Origin: Kitasatospora fiedleri
GTDB taxonomy: Bacteria > Actinomycetota > Actinomycetes > Streptomycetales > Streptomycetaceae
Length of the DNA stretch: 64,000 nt
NCBI RefSeq assembly: GCF_948472415.1
Contig: NZ_OX419519.1
Coordinates: 620,001 to 684,000, forward strand
Reading direction: 5' to 3'
This document shows positions 8,689 to 18,018 of this stretch, piece by piece; positions within the stretch are counted from its first letter, which is position 1, and each line of letters starts with the position of its first letter. Below the pieces are notes generated by a model. The model ran no database searches and had not been told where the DNA came from. It saw only the letters and a list, made by a program, of their open reading frames with translations. A program made the position numbers and the translations under genes.

Positions 8689-9765
8689 ATGGACGACGTG
8701 CTGTCCCTCCGCACCCTGAACCGGACGCTGCTCGAACGGCAGTTCCTCACCGAGCGCACCGGCCGGCCGGTGCCGGAGGTGGTCGAACGGCTGGTCGCGC
8801 TCCAGGGGCAGGAGCCGAACTGGCCCCACCTGGGGCTGTGGGCCCGGGTGGCGGGCTTCCGGCGGGCGGACCTGGGGCCGCTGCTCGCGGACGGACGGCT
8901 GGTGCGCTCCCTGTCGCTGCGCGGCACCCAGCACCTGTCCGGCGGGGCGGACCTGCCGCAGTGGCGGACGCTGCTCCGGCCGGTGCTGGAGCGCCTCTCC
9001 CGGGCCCGGCACTTCGCGGTGGCGACGGAGGGCCTCGACCCGGACGGGATCGCCCTGGCGGCAAGGGAGTTGCTGGCCGAAGGGCCCCTCCCCCGGCGGG
9101 CCCTCGGGCAGGCGCTGGCGCGGCGCCGTCCGGGGCGGGACGGGCGGTTGCTGGCGGGCGTCGCGGAGCTGCGGGTGCCGATGGTGCACGGGCCGGAGAC
9201 CTCCGCCTGGGGGTCCTGGGGCACCCGTCCGAACGTCACCCTGGCGCTCACCGGGGAGCCGGCCGGCGAGCTGCCGGTGGCCGCGGCGGTGCTGCGCTAC
9301 CTGGCCGCGTTCGGGCCGGCGGGGGTGCGGGACTTCCAGAGCTGGTCCGGACTGACCCGGACCCGCGCGGCGTTCGAGGCGCTGCGGCCCGGGCTGCGGG
9401 TGTACCGCGACGAGCGGGGCACCGAGCTGTTCGACCTGCCGGACGCGCCGCTCGCCGACCCGGAGCGGCCCGTCCCGGTGCGCTTCCTGCCCGCCTACGA
9501 CAACCTGCTGCTCGGGCACGCCGACCGGACCCGGGTGGTCGCCGACGTCCACCGCCCCCTGGTGATGCCGGGCCGGGCCCTGGTCCGCCCGACCTTCCTG
9601 CTGGACGGCTCCGTCGCGGGCACCTGGGCGGTCGCCGGAGAGGAGCTGCGGATCTCCCCGTTCGCCCCGCTCCCCGCCGCCCGGGCCCGGGCGGTGACGG
9701 CGGAGGCCGAGCGGCTGGCGGCCTTCCTCGGGCCGGAGTGGCGGGTGGCGCTCGCGGCGGGGTGA
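8689..9765 (+). CDS. Winged-helix AlkZ-like DNA glycosylase (HTH_42)
   Basis: A 358-residue protein of the HTH_42/DUF1006 superfamily, whose characterised member AlkZ removes azinomycin-type crosslinks from DNA. The N-terminus (LNRTLLERQFL) is typical. The Q-x-Q signature appears as ALQGQEPNW, the expected place for the catalytic QxQ loop. The middle contains winged-helix segments (FGPAGVRDFQSWSGLTRTRAAFEAL) and the C-terminus has FLPAYDNLLLGHADRTRVV, also family-typical. It appears monocistronic, followed by a double hairpin. Which lesion it repairs is not predictable, and many members are uncharacterised. Confidence 0.82.
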   Translation: MDDVLSLRTLNRTLLERQFLTERTGRPVPEVVERLVALQGQEPNWPHLGLWARVAGFRRADLGPLLADGRLVRSLSLRGTQHLSGGADLPQWRTLLRPVLERLSRARHFAVATEGLDPDGIALAARELLAEGPLPRRALGQALARRRPGRDGRLLAGVAELRVPMVHGPETSAWGSWGTRPNVTLALTGEPAGELPVAAAVLRYLAAFGPAGVRDFQSWSGLTRTRAAFEALRPGLRVYRDERGTELFDLPDAPLADPERPVPVRFLPAYDNLLLGHADRTRVVADVHRPLVMPGRALVRPTFLLDGSVAGTWAVAGEELRISPFAPLPAARARAVTAEAERLAAFLGPEWRVALAAG

Positions 9766-9775
9766 CGGCCCGTCA

Positions 9776-9838
9776 GGTGGGCACCGGCGGTCCGGACACG
9801 CCGGTGCCCACCGCACCCCGTCCGCCGACGGGGTGCGG
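9776..9838. terminator. Double hairpin between convergent genes
   Basis: Two adjacent perfect stems. GGTGGGCACCGGCG (9776-9789) pairs with 9799-9812 around a 9-nt loop. CCGCACCCCGTC (9811-9822) pairs with 9827-9838 around CGCC. A third outer pairing (GACGGCCCG with CGGGCCGTC) encloses both. The position between convergent genes indicates a bidirectional terminator. Confidence 0.8.
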
Positions 9839-9857
9839 TGGCGCTCGTGGCGGGCCG

Positions 9858-10205
9858 TCAGAGGCCGGTGTTGTAGTAGCCGCCGACGGTGCGGCGGTAC
9901 TCGGGGTCGAGGGCGTGCGACTCGTGGTGGTACTCGGGGGCGTTCTTGATCTCGTCCTTGGTGCTGCCCACCCAGACGGTGCGGGCCTCCTCGTCGATGC
10001 GGCGGATGGTGCCCGCCGGGAGGAGGACGCTGCGGCCGAAGATCCACGGGCCGGTGTCGACGACGATGTGGCCGTCCTCGGCCTCGTAGGAGTGCTTGTC
10101 GACCTTGCCGATGTGGCCGTCGGCGGCCTCGACCCGGAAGCCGGTCAGATCGACGCCCGGGTTGTAGCCCTCCGCCTTCTCATAGCCCCACATGCCGTTG
10201 CTCAC
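9858..10205 (-). CDS. PRC-barrel domain protein
   Basis: A 115-residue soluble protein with a PRC-barrel-like beta fold: LTGFRVEAADGHIGKVDKHS, HIVVDTGPWIFGRSVLLPAG and VWVGSTKDEIKNAPEY. The PRC barrel is found in RimM, photosynthetic reaction centre H subunits and many small stress-related actinobacterial proteins; no specific role can be assigned. The GTG start at 10205 is well supported by AAGGAGG with a 5-nt spacer. It stands alone, divergent from the acylase gene. Confidence 0.8.
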   Translation of the reverse strand: MSNGMWGYEKAEGYNPGVDLTGFRVEAADGHIGKVDKHSYEAEDGHIVVDTGPWIFGRSVLLPAGTIRRIDEEARTVWVGSTKDEIKNAPEYHHESHALDPEYRRTVGGYYNTGL

Positions 10206-10500
10206 AACTGCCTCCTTGGTGAGGGGAGTTCGTCGTTCTGCCGGTTCGGCTGCCCGGTTTTCGGGCGGGCATGCGCGGCTTTTCGACGGATTTGGTGGTT
10301 TAAGAGCGACGGAGGGGGCGGCGGTATGGCGCGGGCGGCGGCGGGTGCGCGTTTCCGGGTGTGCCGACGGGGCGTCAACTCGCGTTCATGACAGGTGGAT
10401 GACAGTTCCGTGGCGGGGCGCGCGGGACCCCTACCGGCAGGTCACCGCGCGGACTAGCGTGCGCCCGGATTCCGATACCAGCTGTCAGGAAGAGGCCCAG
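10206..10500. other. Divergent intergenic region of PRC-barrel and acylase genes
   Basis: About 295 bp without a gene. It contains a relatively A+T-rich patch (about 10280-10310) suitable for a promoter and a TAGCGT -10-like hexamer (about 10455-10460), roughly 40 bp before the acylase start. No clear -35 or operator palindrome is visible. Confidence 0.4.
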
Positions 10501-13500
10501 GTGCCCGCTGCTCCCGTTCCCCGCCGACTGCGTTCGGCCGCCCTCGCCGTGCTCACCTCCGCCGCGCTGCTGTTCGGCGCGCTCACCGCCCAACCGGCCG
10601 CCGGGGCCGCCGCCGGGCCCGCCCCCGCCGCCGGGGACCCGTGCCTGGGGCAGTGCCAGGACATCCTGACGGCGGGCGAGAACGGCCACGCCACGCTGGC
10701 CGGGATTCTGCTGCACCAGACCGTGGGGACCCGTCCGGCGCACTCCGCCGACCAGGTCGACGCGTACGACGCGCTGCTGCACGACTACAGCGGCCTGACG
10801 CCCGACCAGCTGGCGAGCTACTTCGACGACGCCTCGTTCGGGGTGCCCGCCGGGCAGGTGGAGAGCACCACCACACCGCGCACCGGGGTGACCATCACCC
10901 GGGACAAGGCGACCGGCACGCCGCACGTCAAGGGAGTGACCCGCTCGGACACCGAGTTCGGCGCGGGGTACGCGGCCGGGCAGGACCGGCTGTGGCTGAT
11001 CGACGTGCTGCGGCACGTGGGACGCGGGCAGCTGTCCTCGTTCGCGGGCGGCGCGGCGGGCAACCGGGCGCTGGAGCAGAGCCTGTGGGCGGTGGCCCCG
11101 TACACCGAGGCGGACCTCCAGCAGCAGGTGGACCGGGTGAAGGCGGCCGGCCCGCGCGGGGCGCAGGCCTGGCAGGACATCCAGGACTACGTGGCGGGCC
11201 TGAACGCCTTCGCGGCGGCCGACGTCGCGGCGAACAACTACCCGGGCGAGTACGTGCTGACCGGCCACGGCTCGACCATCGAGCCGTTCACCGCGACCGA
11301 CGTGGTGGCGATCTCCTCGGTGATCGGGGCGATCTTCGGCGGCGGCGGGGGCGGCGAGGTCGGCAACGCGCTGGCCCGGCTCGCCTTCCGGCAGCAGCTC
11401 GGCACCGAGGCGGGCGACCGGGCGTACGCGGCCTGGCGGGCCGAGGACGACCCGGAGGCGACGCCCACCGTGCACGACGGCAGCAGCTTCCCGTACGCGG
11501 CCTCGCCCGCCGCGCCGGTGGGCACCGCGCTGCCCGACCCGGGCTCGGTGACCGAGCTGCCGCACGCCGCCAACGGCACGGGCACCGGGGCGAGTTCGGC
11601 CGCGCCCACCACCGCGTCCAGCGCCACGTCCGCCGCCGCGTCCGCCGCCGCCGCGTCCAGCGCCGAGGGCGTGCTGCCCGCCGACCTGATCACCGCGAAG
11701 AAGGGCATGTCGAACGCCCTGCTGGTGTCCGGCGCGCACACCGCCTCCGGGCACCCGATCGCGGTCTTCGGCCCGCAGACCGGCTACTACGCGCCGCAGA
11801 TCCTGATGGTGCAGGAGTTGGACGGGCCGGGCCTGCGCAGCCGGGGCGCGTCCTTCCCGGGGCTGAGCTTCTACGTGGAGATCGGCCGCGGCCTGGACTA
11901 CTCGTGGAGCGCGACCTCCGCCAACCAGGACATCACCGACACCTTCGCGGTCGACCTGTGCGAGCCGGGCGGCGGCACCCCGAGCACCGCCTCCACCGGC
12001 TACCTGCTGGACGGGACGTGCACCCCGTTCGAGCGGCTGACCCGGCACAACGCCTGGCAGCCGAGCACCGCGGACTCCACCGCGGCGGGCTCCTACGATC
12101 TGGTGACGCTGCGCTCGGCGTACGGGCTGGTCACCCACACCGGGACGGTCGGCGGGCGGCCGGTGGCGTACACCGCGCTGCGCTCCACCTACCGGCACGA
12201 GGCGGACTCGGTGATCGGCTTCCAGCAGTTCAACGACCCGGCGGCGATCACCTCGGCGGCGGCGTTCCAGCGCGCCGCGCAGGACATCGGCTACACCTTC
12301 AACTGGTTCTACGCGGACGCCGACCACACCGCGTACTACAACTCCGGCGCCGAGCCGCTGCGCGCGCCCGGCACCGACCCGGACCTGCCGATCCTGGCGC
12401 GGTCCGCCTACCTCTGGCAGGGCTGGGACCGGACCGCGAACACCTCCGCGGTCGAGCCGCCCGCCCGGCACGCCCAGTCCACCGACCAGGACTACTACGT
12501 CAGTTGGAACAACAAGCAGGCCCCGGGCTTCACCTCGGCCTGGGGCAACGGCGCGGTGCACCGGGCCGACCTGCTGGACTCCCGGGTGAAGGCGCTGACC
12601 CAGCGCGGCGGCGTCACCCGCACCGACCTGGTCAAGGCGATGGAGGACGCCGCCAACGTCGACCTGCGGGCCGAGCGGGTGCTGCCCGAGCTGCTCGCGG
12701 TGCTGGACTCCGCGCCGGTCACCGACCCGGCGGCGGCCGCCGCGGTCGCCGGGCTGCGGGCCTGGGCGGCGGGCGGCTCGCACCGCCGGGAGGCGAGCAA
12801 GGGCGCGGGCGTGTACACCGACGCGGAGGCGATCCGGGTGCTGGACGCCTGGTGGCCGCTGCTGGTGGAGGGCGAGTTCCGGCCCGGCCTGGGCGACGGG
12901 CCGTGGCGGGCGCTGACGGCCGTCGCGCCGATCAACGAGACGCCCTCGGGCGGGCAGTTGGGCGGGACGTCCGGCGGCAGCGACATCGCGGCGGGCGAGG
13001 CTCACAAGGGCTCGGCGTTCCAGCACGGCTGGTGGTCGTACGTCGACAAGGACCTGCGCACGGTGCTCGGCCGGTCCGTCACCGGCCCGCTGGACCGGGC
13101 GTACTGCGGCGGCGGCACGCTCGGCGCCTGCCGGCAGGTACTGCTGACCACGCTCGCCCAGGCGGTGGCGACCCCCGCCGCCACCACCTACCCGGCCGAC
13201 AAGTACTGCGCGGCGGGCGACCAGCTGTGCGCCGACTCGATCGTGCACCGGGCGATGGGCGGCATCACCGTGCCGCGGATCGCCTGGCAGAACCGGCCCA
13301 CCTACCAGCAGGTGGTGGAGTTCCCGGCCCGGCGCACCGACGACCTGACCAACCTGGCCCGCGGCGCGACCGCGACCGCCTCCGACTACCAGGACGCGAT
13401 CGTCGTCTCCTACCCGCCCAAGCAGGCCGTGGACGGCAACCCCGGCACCCGCTGGGCGTCCAAGACGGTGGCCACCGCCTGGCTGAACGTCGACCTGGGC

Positions 13501-13743
13501 GCGGTCCGCAAGGTCGGCCGGGTGGTGCTGGACTGGTCCGACCAGTACGCCACCTCCTACCGGATCGACGTCTCCACCGACGGCGCCGCCTGGCGCACCG
13601 TCTACTCCACCACCACCGACCGCGGCGGCCTGGAGAACCGCTCCTTCACCCCGGTGGACGCCCGGCACGTCCGGGTGGTGCTGCTGGCCCGCGGCACCGA
13701 CAACCGCTACTCGCTCAACGAGGTCGGCGTGTACGGGAAGTGA
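10501..13743 (+). CDS. Secreted penicillin-acylase-family Ntn hydrolase with discoidin domain
   Basis: A 1080-residue exported amidase of peptidase family S45 (acyl-homoserine-lactone, penicillin or lipopeptide acylase type). A signal peptide spans about residues 1-37. The alpha-chain region includes RDKATGTPHVKGVTRSD and FGAGYAAGQDRLW. Self-processing should expose S404 in KKGMSNALLVSG as the N-terminal nucleophile of the beta chain, followed by family motifs SFPGLSFYVEIGRGLDYSW and YVSWNNKQAPGF. An Ala/Ser/Thr-rich insert precedes S404. The C-terminal 135 residues form an F5/8-type C (discoidin) domain, which probably binds carbohydrate. GTG at 10501 follows AGGAAGAGG. The acyl substrate is unknown; antibiotic or quorum-signal hydrolysis is possible. 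Confidence 0.88.
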   Translation: MPAAPVPRRLRSAALAVLTSAALLFGALTAQPAAGAAAGPAPAAGDPCLGQCQDILTAGENGHATLAGILLHQTVGTRPAHSADQVDAYDALLHDYSGLTPDQLASYFDDASFGVPAGQVESTTTPRTGVTITRDKATGTPHVKGVTRSDTEFGAGYAAGQDRLWLIDVLRHVGRGQLSSFAGGAAGNRALEQSLWAVAPYTEADLQQQVDRVKAAGPRGAQAWQDIQDYVAGLNAFAAADVAANNYPGEYVLTGHGSTIEPFTATDVVAISSVIGAIFGGGGGGEVGNALARLAFRQQLGTEAGDRAYAAWRAEDDPEATPTVHDGSSFPYAASPAAPVGTALPDPGSVTELPHAANGTGTGASSAAPTTASSATSAAASAAAASSAEGVLPADLITAKKGMSNALLVSGAHTASGHPIAVFGPQTGYYAPQILMVQELDGPGLRSRGASFPGLSFYVEIGRGLDYSWSATSANQDITDTFAVDLCEPGGGTPSTASTGYLLDGTCTPFERLTRHNAWQPSTADSTAAGSYDLVTLRSAYGLVTHTGTVGGRPVAYTALRSTYRHEADSVIGFQQFNDPAAITSAAAFQRAAQDIGYTFNWFYADADHTAYYNSGAEPLRAPGTDPDLPILARSAYLWQGWDRTANTSAVEPPARHAQSTDQDYYVSWNNKQAPGFTSAWGNGAVHRADLLDSRVKALTQRGGVTRTDLVKAMEDAANVDLRAERVLPELLAVLDSAPVTDPAAAAAVAGLRAWAAGGSHRREASKGAGVYTDAEAIRVLDAWWPLLVEGEFRPGLGDGPWRALTAVAPINETPSGGQLGGTSGGSDIAAGEAHKGSAFQHGWWSYVDKDLRTVLGRSVTGPLDRAYCGGGTLGACRQVLLTTLAQAVATPAATTYPADKYCAAGDQLCADSIVHRAMGGITVPRIAWQNRPTYQQVVEFPARRTDDLTNLARGATATASDYQDAIVVSYPPKQAVDGNPGTRWASKTVATAWLNVDLGAVRKVGRVVLDWSDQYATSYRIDVSTDGAAWRTVYSTTTDRGGLENRSFTPVDARHVRVVLLARGTDNRYSLNEVGVYGK

Positions 13744-13748
13744 CCCGC

Positions 13749-13789
13749 CGCGCCGGGCCCCGGACGGACGCCGTCCGGGGCCCGGCGCG
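13749..13789. terminator. Perfect 19-bp hairpin, bidirectional terminator
   Basis: A 19-bp perfect stem (arms 13749-13767 and 13771-13789, loop ACG) lies between the convergent acylase and DppDF genes, a few bases from both stop codons. It is among the strongest hairpins in the window. Confidence 0.85.
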
Positions 13790-13792
13790 CGT

Positions 13793-15921
13793 TCAGTCCG
13801 GGTAGTGGCAGGCGGCGGTGTGGTCGGCGCCGGGGGCGGCCGGGACGGGGCGCGGCGGTTCGGTGGCGCAGCGGTCGCGCTGGGCGGGGGCGAGGGTGGG
13901 GTGGACGGGGCAGCGGGTGCGGAAGGGGCAGCCGAGGTGGCGTTCGGCGGGTGAGGGCGGGTCGCCGGCCAGCAGGCGGCGGGGCGGGCGCGTTCGGCGG
14001 GCGGGTCGGGGAGCGGGACGGCGGCGAGCAGGGCCCGGGTGTAGGGGTGGCGGGGGTGGGTGAAGACGCGGGCGGCGGTGCCGGTCTCGACGGTGCGGCC
14101 GAGGTACATGACGGCGACCCGGTCGGCGAGGTGGCGCACCACCGACAGGTCGTGCGAGACGAACAGGTAGGCGAGGCCGAGTTCGGCCTTCAGCCGCTGG
14201 AGCAGGTTGAGCACCCCGGCCTGGACGGAGACGTCGAGGGCGGAGACGGGTTCGTCCAGCACCAGCAGGTCGGGGCGGACGGCGAGGGCGCGGGCGATGG
14301 AGATCCGCTGGCGCTGGCCGCCGGAGAACTCGTGCGGGTAGCGGTCGGCGTGCGCGGGGTCGAGGCCGACCTGGCGCAGCAGTTCGGGGACGCGCCGGCG
14401 GGCCTCCGCGGCGGGGGTGCGCTGGGCGAGCAGCGGTTCGGCGAGCACGTCGCCGACCGGCATCCGGGGGTCGAGGGAGGCGGCCGGGTCCTGGAAGACG
14501 ATCTGGACCCGGGAGCGCAGTCGCCGGACCGCGGCCCGGTCGAGGGCGGCGGTGTCCCGGCCGAGGAGTTCGATCCGGCCGCCCTGCGGGGCGGCCAGCC
14601 GGAGGATCTCGTACAGGGTGGTGGACTTGCCGGAGCCGGACTCGCCGACCAGGCCGAGCGTCTCGCCCCGCCGGATGTCGAGGTCGACGCCGTCGACGGC
14701 ATGCACCTCGCCGGCCCGGCGGCGCAGCAGGCCGCCGCGGTGGCGGGGGAAGCTGCGGGTGAGACCGTGGACGGCGAGGACGGGCTCGCGTTCGGCGCGC
14801 GGGCGGGGGACGGCGGCGGCGGGCGGCAGCTCCGGGACGGGGTACACCTCGGCGGGGGCGGGCCGGGCGGCGGCGAGGTGGTCGGCGCGGACGCAGGCGG
14901 CGAGGTGGGCCGACGGGGGTTCGCCGGTGCCGGTGAGCGGCGGCTGCGCGGTGCGGCAGCGCTCCTCGACCAGCGGGCAGCGGTCGGCGAACGCGCAGCC
15001 GGGGCCGGTGAGTTCACCGGCGGCGGGCGGGGAGCCGGGGATCGGGACGAGTGGTCCGCCGCGGCCGTCGAGCCGGGGGACGGCGCCGATCAGGCCGAGC
15101 GTGTAGGGGTGCCGGGGGGCGGCGTACAGCTCGTCGACGGGAGCGGTCTCGACGATCCGCCCGGCGTACATGACGGCGACCCGGTCGGCGCTGCCCGCGA
15201 TCACCCCGAGGTCGTGGCTGACCAGGACCAGGGCGGCGCCGCTCTCCCGCTGGGCGATGCGCAGCACGTCGAGGACCTGGGCCTGGATGGTGACGTCGAG
15301 GGCGGTGGTGGGTTCGTCGGCGAGCAGCACGTCGGGGTCGTTGGCCACCGCCATGGCGATCATGGCGCGTTGGCGCATGCCGCCGGAGAACTCGTGCGGG
15401 AAGGCGTCCAGGGCGCGGGCCGGGTCGGGGATGCCGACCAGGTCGAGCAGGTCGGCGGCGCGCTTGCGGGCGGCGGCCCGGCCGAGGTCCTGGTGGATGC
15501 GGACGGCTTCGGCGATCTGGTCGCCGATCCGGTAGACCGGGGTGAAGGCGGACAGCGGGTCCTGGAAGACCATGGCGATCCGGCGGCCGCGGACCTCGGC
15601 GAGCTGCCGGGCGGGCAGGCCGACCAGTTCGCGGCCGTCCAGCCGGACCGAGCCGCCGGTGCGGGCGGTGGCGGGCAGCAGGCCGAGCACAGCGAGCGCG
15701 GTGACGGACTTGCCGGAGCCGGACTCGCCGACCAGGCCGAGCGTCTCGCCCCGGTGCAGGTCGAGGTCGACGCCGCGGACCGCCGGGTGGCCGTCGAAGT
15801 CGACGGTGAGGTCGCGGACAGTGAGCAGCGGCGTGGTCGGCGGAGCGGTCGGTGGCGTGGCGGTCTGCGACGTGGCAGGCGGCGGCGTGGCAGGCGGTGG
15901 CGTGGCGGGCGGGGTGGTCAC
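13793..15921 (-). CDS. Fused oligopeptide ABC transporter ATPase (DppD-DppF), single frameshift
   Basis: One polypeptide holding both ATPases of a peptide/nickel-type importer. Half one (residues about 30-345) has Walker A GESGSGKS, signature SGGMRQRAMIAMA, Walker B VLLADEPTTALD and the Cys-containing Dpp tail CAFADRCPLVEERC. Half two (about 375-700) has a second GESGSGKS, SGGQRQRISIARAL and LLVLDEPVSALD. The final Cys-rich tail (HLGCPFRTRCP to CHYPD) appears only after restoring one missing base in the G run at 13981-13984, ending at TGA 13793. The N-terminus holds a PPAT-type repeat encoded by 15-bp tandem units (about 15870-15915). It overlaps DppC as ATGA. Confidence 0.9.
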
Positions 15922-16892
15922 GGGGTGCTCCGGCGCGAGGGGGTGGTGGTCGGACGGCGGCGGCGGGGTCGCCGGGCGGGGCGGCGGCGTCCGGCGGCGG
16001 CCGTCGGGTCGAGGGCGTCGCGCAGGCCGTCGCCGACCAGGTTGACGGCGAGCACGAACAGCACCAGCAGTCCGGCGGCGAAGTAGAACAGCCAGGGGAA
16101 GACGGGGGCGTCGCCCGCGCCGGCGGCCAGCAGGGTGCCGAGCGAGACGTCGGGCGGGCGGACGCCGAAGCCGAAGTAGGAGAGCGCGGCCTCGCTCATC
16201 ACGGCGCCGCCGACGGTCACGGTGGCGTCGATGATCAGGAACGAGGAGACGTTCGGCAGCACGTGCCGCCAGATGATCCGGAACGGACCGACGCCCATGT
16301 ACCGTGCGGCGGCGACGAATTCGCGCTCGCGCAGCGAGCGGGTCATCGAGCGGACCACCCGGGCCGTGATCATCCAGTTGAACACGGCGAGCAGCAGCAC
16401 GAAGGCGATCCAGCCGCTGCCGCGCAGCCGGGGCGAGAGCACGGCGATCACCAGGAAGGCCGGGAAGATCAGCAGCAGGTCGACCAGGAAGGTCAGCACC
16501 CGGTCGGTCCAGCCGCCGAAGTACCCGGCGCAGGCCCCGACCAGCGAGGCCAGGCCGGTGGAGAGCACCGCCACCAGCAGTCCGATCACCAGCGACTTCT
16601 GTAGGCCCCGGACGGTCTGCGCGAACACGTCCTGACCGAGCCCGTTGGTGCCGAACCAGTGTGCGGCGGAAGGGGGTTGGCGCAGGTTGGCGTAGTCGGG
16701 CGCGGCGTAGTCCCAGGGCGTGAGGTAGGGCCCGACGAAGGCCAGCAGGAACAGCAGCACCAGCACGACCGCCCCGGCCACCGCCCCGCGCGAGGCGGCC
16801 AGCCGGGCGGCGGCCAACCGCACCCGGCCGCGCGGCGCGAACGCCTCGGCGGAGGACGGCTGCTCGGCGGCGAGGACGAGTTCGGCGCTCAT
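15918..16892 (-). CDS. Oligopeptide ABC transporter permease, DppC type
   Basis: A 324-residue inner-membrane permease. It starts with a cytosolic arm and a first helix (AVAGAVVLVLLFLLAFVGPYL). The DppC signature HWFGTNGLGQDVFAQTVRG and the EAA loop (EFVAAARYMGVGPFRIIWRHVLPN) for ATPase docking follow. Six hydrophobic spans are visible. The ATG start at 16892 overlaps the stop of the 49-residue mini-ORF, and the stop overlaps DppDF, so the whole set is translated as a coupled chain. Confidence 0.92.
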   Translation of the reverse strand: MSAELVLAAEQPSSAEAFAPRGRVRLAAARLAASRGAVAGAVVLVLLFLLAFVGPYLTPWDYAAPDYANLRQPPSAAHWFGTNGLGQDVFAQTVRGLQKSLVIGLLVAVLSTGLASLVGACAGYFGGWTDRVLTFLVDLLLIFPAFLVIAVLSPRLRGSGWIAFVLLLAVFNWMITARVVRSMTRSLREREFVAAARYMGVGPFRIIWRHVLPNVSSFLIIDATVTVGGAVMSEAALSYFGFGVRPPDVSLGTLLAAGAGDAPVFPWLFYFAAGLLVLFVLAVNLVGDGLRDALDPTAAAGRRRPARRPRRRRPTTTPSRRSTP

Positions 16893-17038
16893 CCCGCCAC
16901 CACCCGGGCGGACCCGGCGAACGCGACCGCCGACCGGGGTGCGGCTGTCAATCGGAGTGCGGCCGCCGACCGGGGTGCGGCCGTCGATCGGGATGCGGTC
17001 GCCAACCGGTCGGCGGGAGAAGCGAGTTCGGCGTTCAT
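16889..17038 (-). CDS. 49-residue coupling mini-ORF between DppB and DppC
   Basis: A small ORF whose ATG overlaps the DppB stop (ATGA at 17035-17038) and whose TGA overlaps the DppC start (ATGA at 16889-16892). It starts MNAELAS, closely resembling the DppC start MSAELVL. The middle is a hexapeptide repeat (RSTAAP, RSAAAL, RLTAAP, RSAVAF) from 18-bp tandem repeats. It may be a spacer that keeps ribosomes moving from dppB to dppC, created when a repeat expansion displaced the original DppC start. It may not make a stable product. Confidence 0.4.
   Translation of the reverse strand: MNAELASPADRLATASRSTAAPRSAAALRLTAAPRSAVAFAGSARVVAG
16929..17018. repeat. Five tandem 18-bp repeats inside the dpp operon
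   Basis: Five successive 18-bp units of the type GCCGACCGGGGTGCGGCC, with 3-6 mismatches between most pairs and nearly identical first and third units. The period keeps frame and encodes six-residue repeats in the mini-ORF between dppB and dppC. Confidence 0.8.
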
Positions 17039-18018
17039 GCGGCCCTCACCCGGGGGTCGAGCGCGGCGTGCAGGGCGTCGGCGAGGAAGCCGGCGGCGAG
17101 GACGACCACGGCGGCGAACAGGTTGACGGCGACGACCGAGTTGACGTCCTGCTCGTTGACGGCCTGGATGAACCACTCCCCCATGCCGTGCCAGCCGAAA
17201 ATGGTCTCGGTGAAGGCGGCGCCGGTGAACAGGCCGAGGAAGGCGTAGGCGAACATCGTGGTCATCGGGATGATCGCGGTGCGCAGGCCGTGCTTGAGCA
17301 GGGCCCGGCCGCGGGTGAGCCCCTTGGCCTCGGCGGTGCGCAGGTAGTCCGCGCCGAGGACGTCGAGCATGGTGGCGCGCTGGTAGCGGCTGTAGGTGGC
17401 CAGGCCGCCGAGGGCGAGCGAGAGGGTGGGCAGCAGCAGGTGCAGCCCCCAGTCGGCGAGGTGGGCGCCGAGGCCGCCGGCCAGGTTGGGCGTCTCGTAG
17501 CCGGTGAACGGGATGACGTCGTGTCCGGCGGCGTCCTTGGCGGCGATGGCGCCGTTCTTGAGCAGCAGGGCGAGCAGGAAGACGGGGGTGGAGAGCAGCA
17601 CGAAGGAGAGCACGGTCAGCAGCCGGTCGGAGAGCCGGTACTGGCGCACCGCGCTCCAGGCCCCGGCGGCGACGCCGAGCAGCATGCCGAGCAGGCTGCC
17701 GACCAGCAGCAGCCGGAGCGAGACCCAGATCCGGCGGCCGAACTCGTCGTTGACGGCGGTGCCGTGGATGGTGCGGCCGAGGTCGCCGTGCAGCAGGCCG
17801 TCGGCCCAGGTGCCGAAGCGCTGGACCACGGGGGTGCGCTCGTTGAGGTTGAGCGCGGTGAGCTGCCGGTCCACGGACGCGGCGGAGGGCCGGGGCTGCT
17901 TGGCCTCGAAGTAGGCGCGGGGGCCGAGTGCGGTGGCGGTGAGGGCGTACGACAGGAACACCGCCGCGGTCAGCAGGGCGGCGTAGTAGCCGAGCCGTTG
18001 GGCGAGGTATCGCGTCAC
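17035..18018 (-). CDS. Oligopeptide ABC transporter permease, DppB type
   Basis: A 327-residue inner-membrane permease and the first gene of the importer operon. It starts TRYLAQRLGYYAALL, the usual DppB opening. It has the TWADGLLHGDLGRTIHG periplasmic motif and the EAA loop DYLRTAEAKGLTRGRALLKHGLR, plus a gating region ETIFGWHGMGEWF. The GTG start at 18018 is fixed by GGAGG (18029-18025) with a 6-nt spacer. It is transcribed divergently from the binding-protein gene. Together the cluster encodes a complete importer for an unknown peptide or similar solute. Confidence 0.92.
   Translation of the reverse strand: MTRYLAQRLGYYAALLTAAVFLSYALTATALGPRAYFEAKQPRPSAASVDRQLTALNLNERTPVVQRFGTWADGLLHGDLGRTIHGTAVNDEFGRRIWVSLRLLLVGSLLGMLLGVAAGAWSAVRQYRLSDRLLTVLSFVLLSTPVFLLALLLKNGAIAAKDAAGHDVIPFTGYETPNLAGGLGAHLADWGLHLLLPTLSLALGGLATYSRYQRATMLDVLGADYLRTAEAKGLTRGRALLKHGLRTAIIPMTTMFAYAFLGLFTGAAFTETIFGWHGMGEWFIQAVNEQDVNSVVAVNLFAAVVVLAAGFLADALHAALDPRVRAA

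Noticed and set aside
7431..9251. 606-codon minus-strand ORF across TerC and the AlkZ-like gene
   Set aside because: It lies in a different frame from TerC and antisense to the AlkZ-like gene; no conserved features.
10375..15921. Single 1848-codon minus-strand ORF covering dppDF and the acylase complement
   Set aside because: Only the upstream part encodes DppDF. After the frameshift at 13981-13984 the frame runs antisense to the acylase gene with Val/Arg/Gly-rich nonsense.
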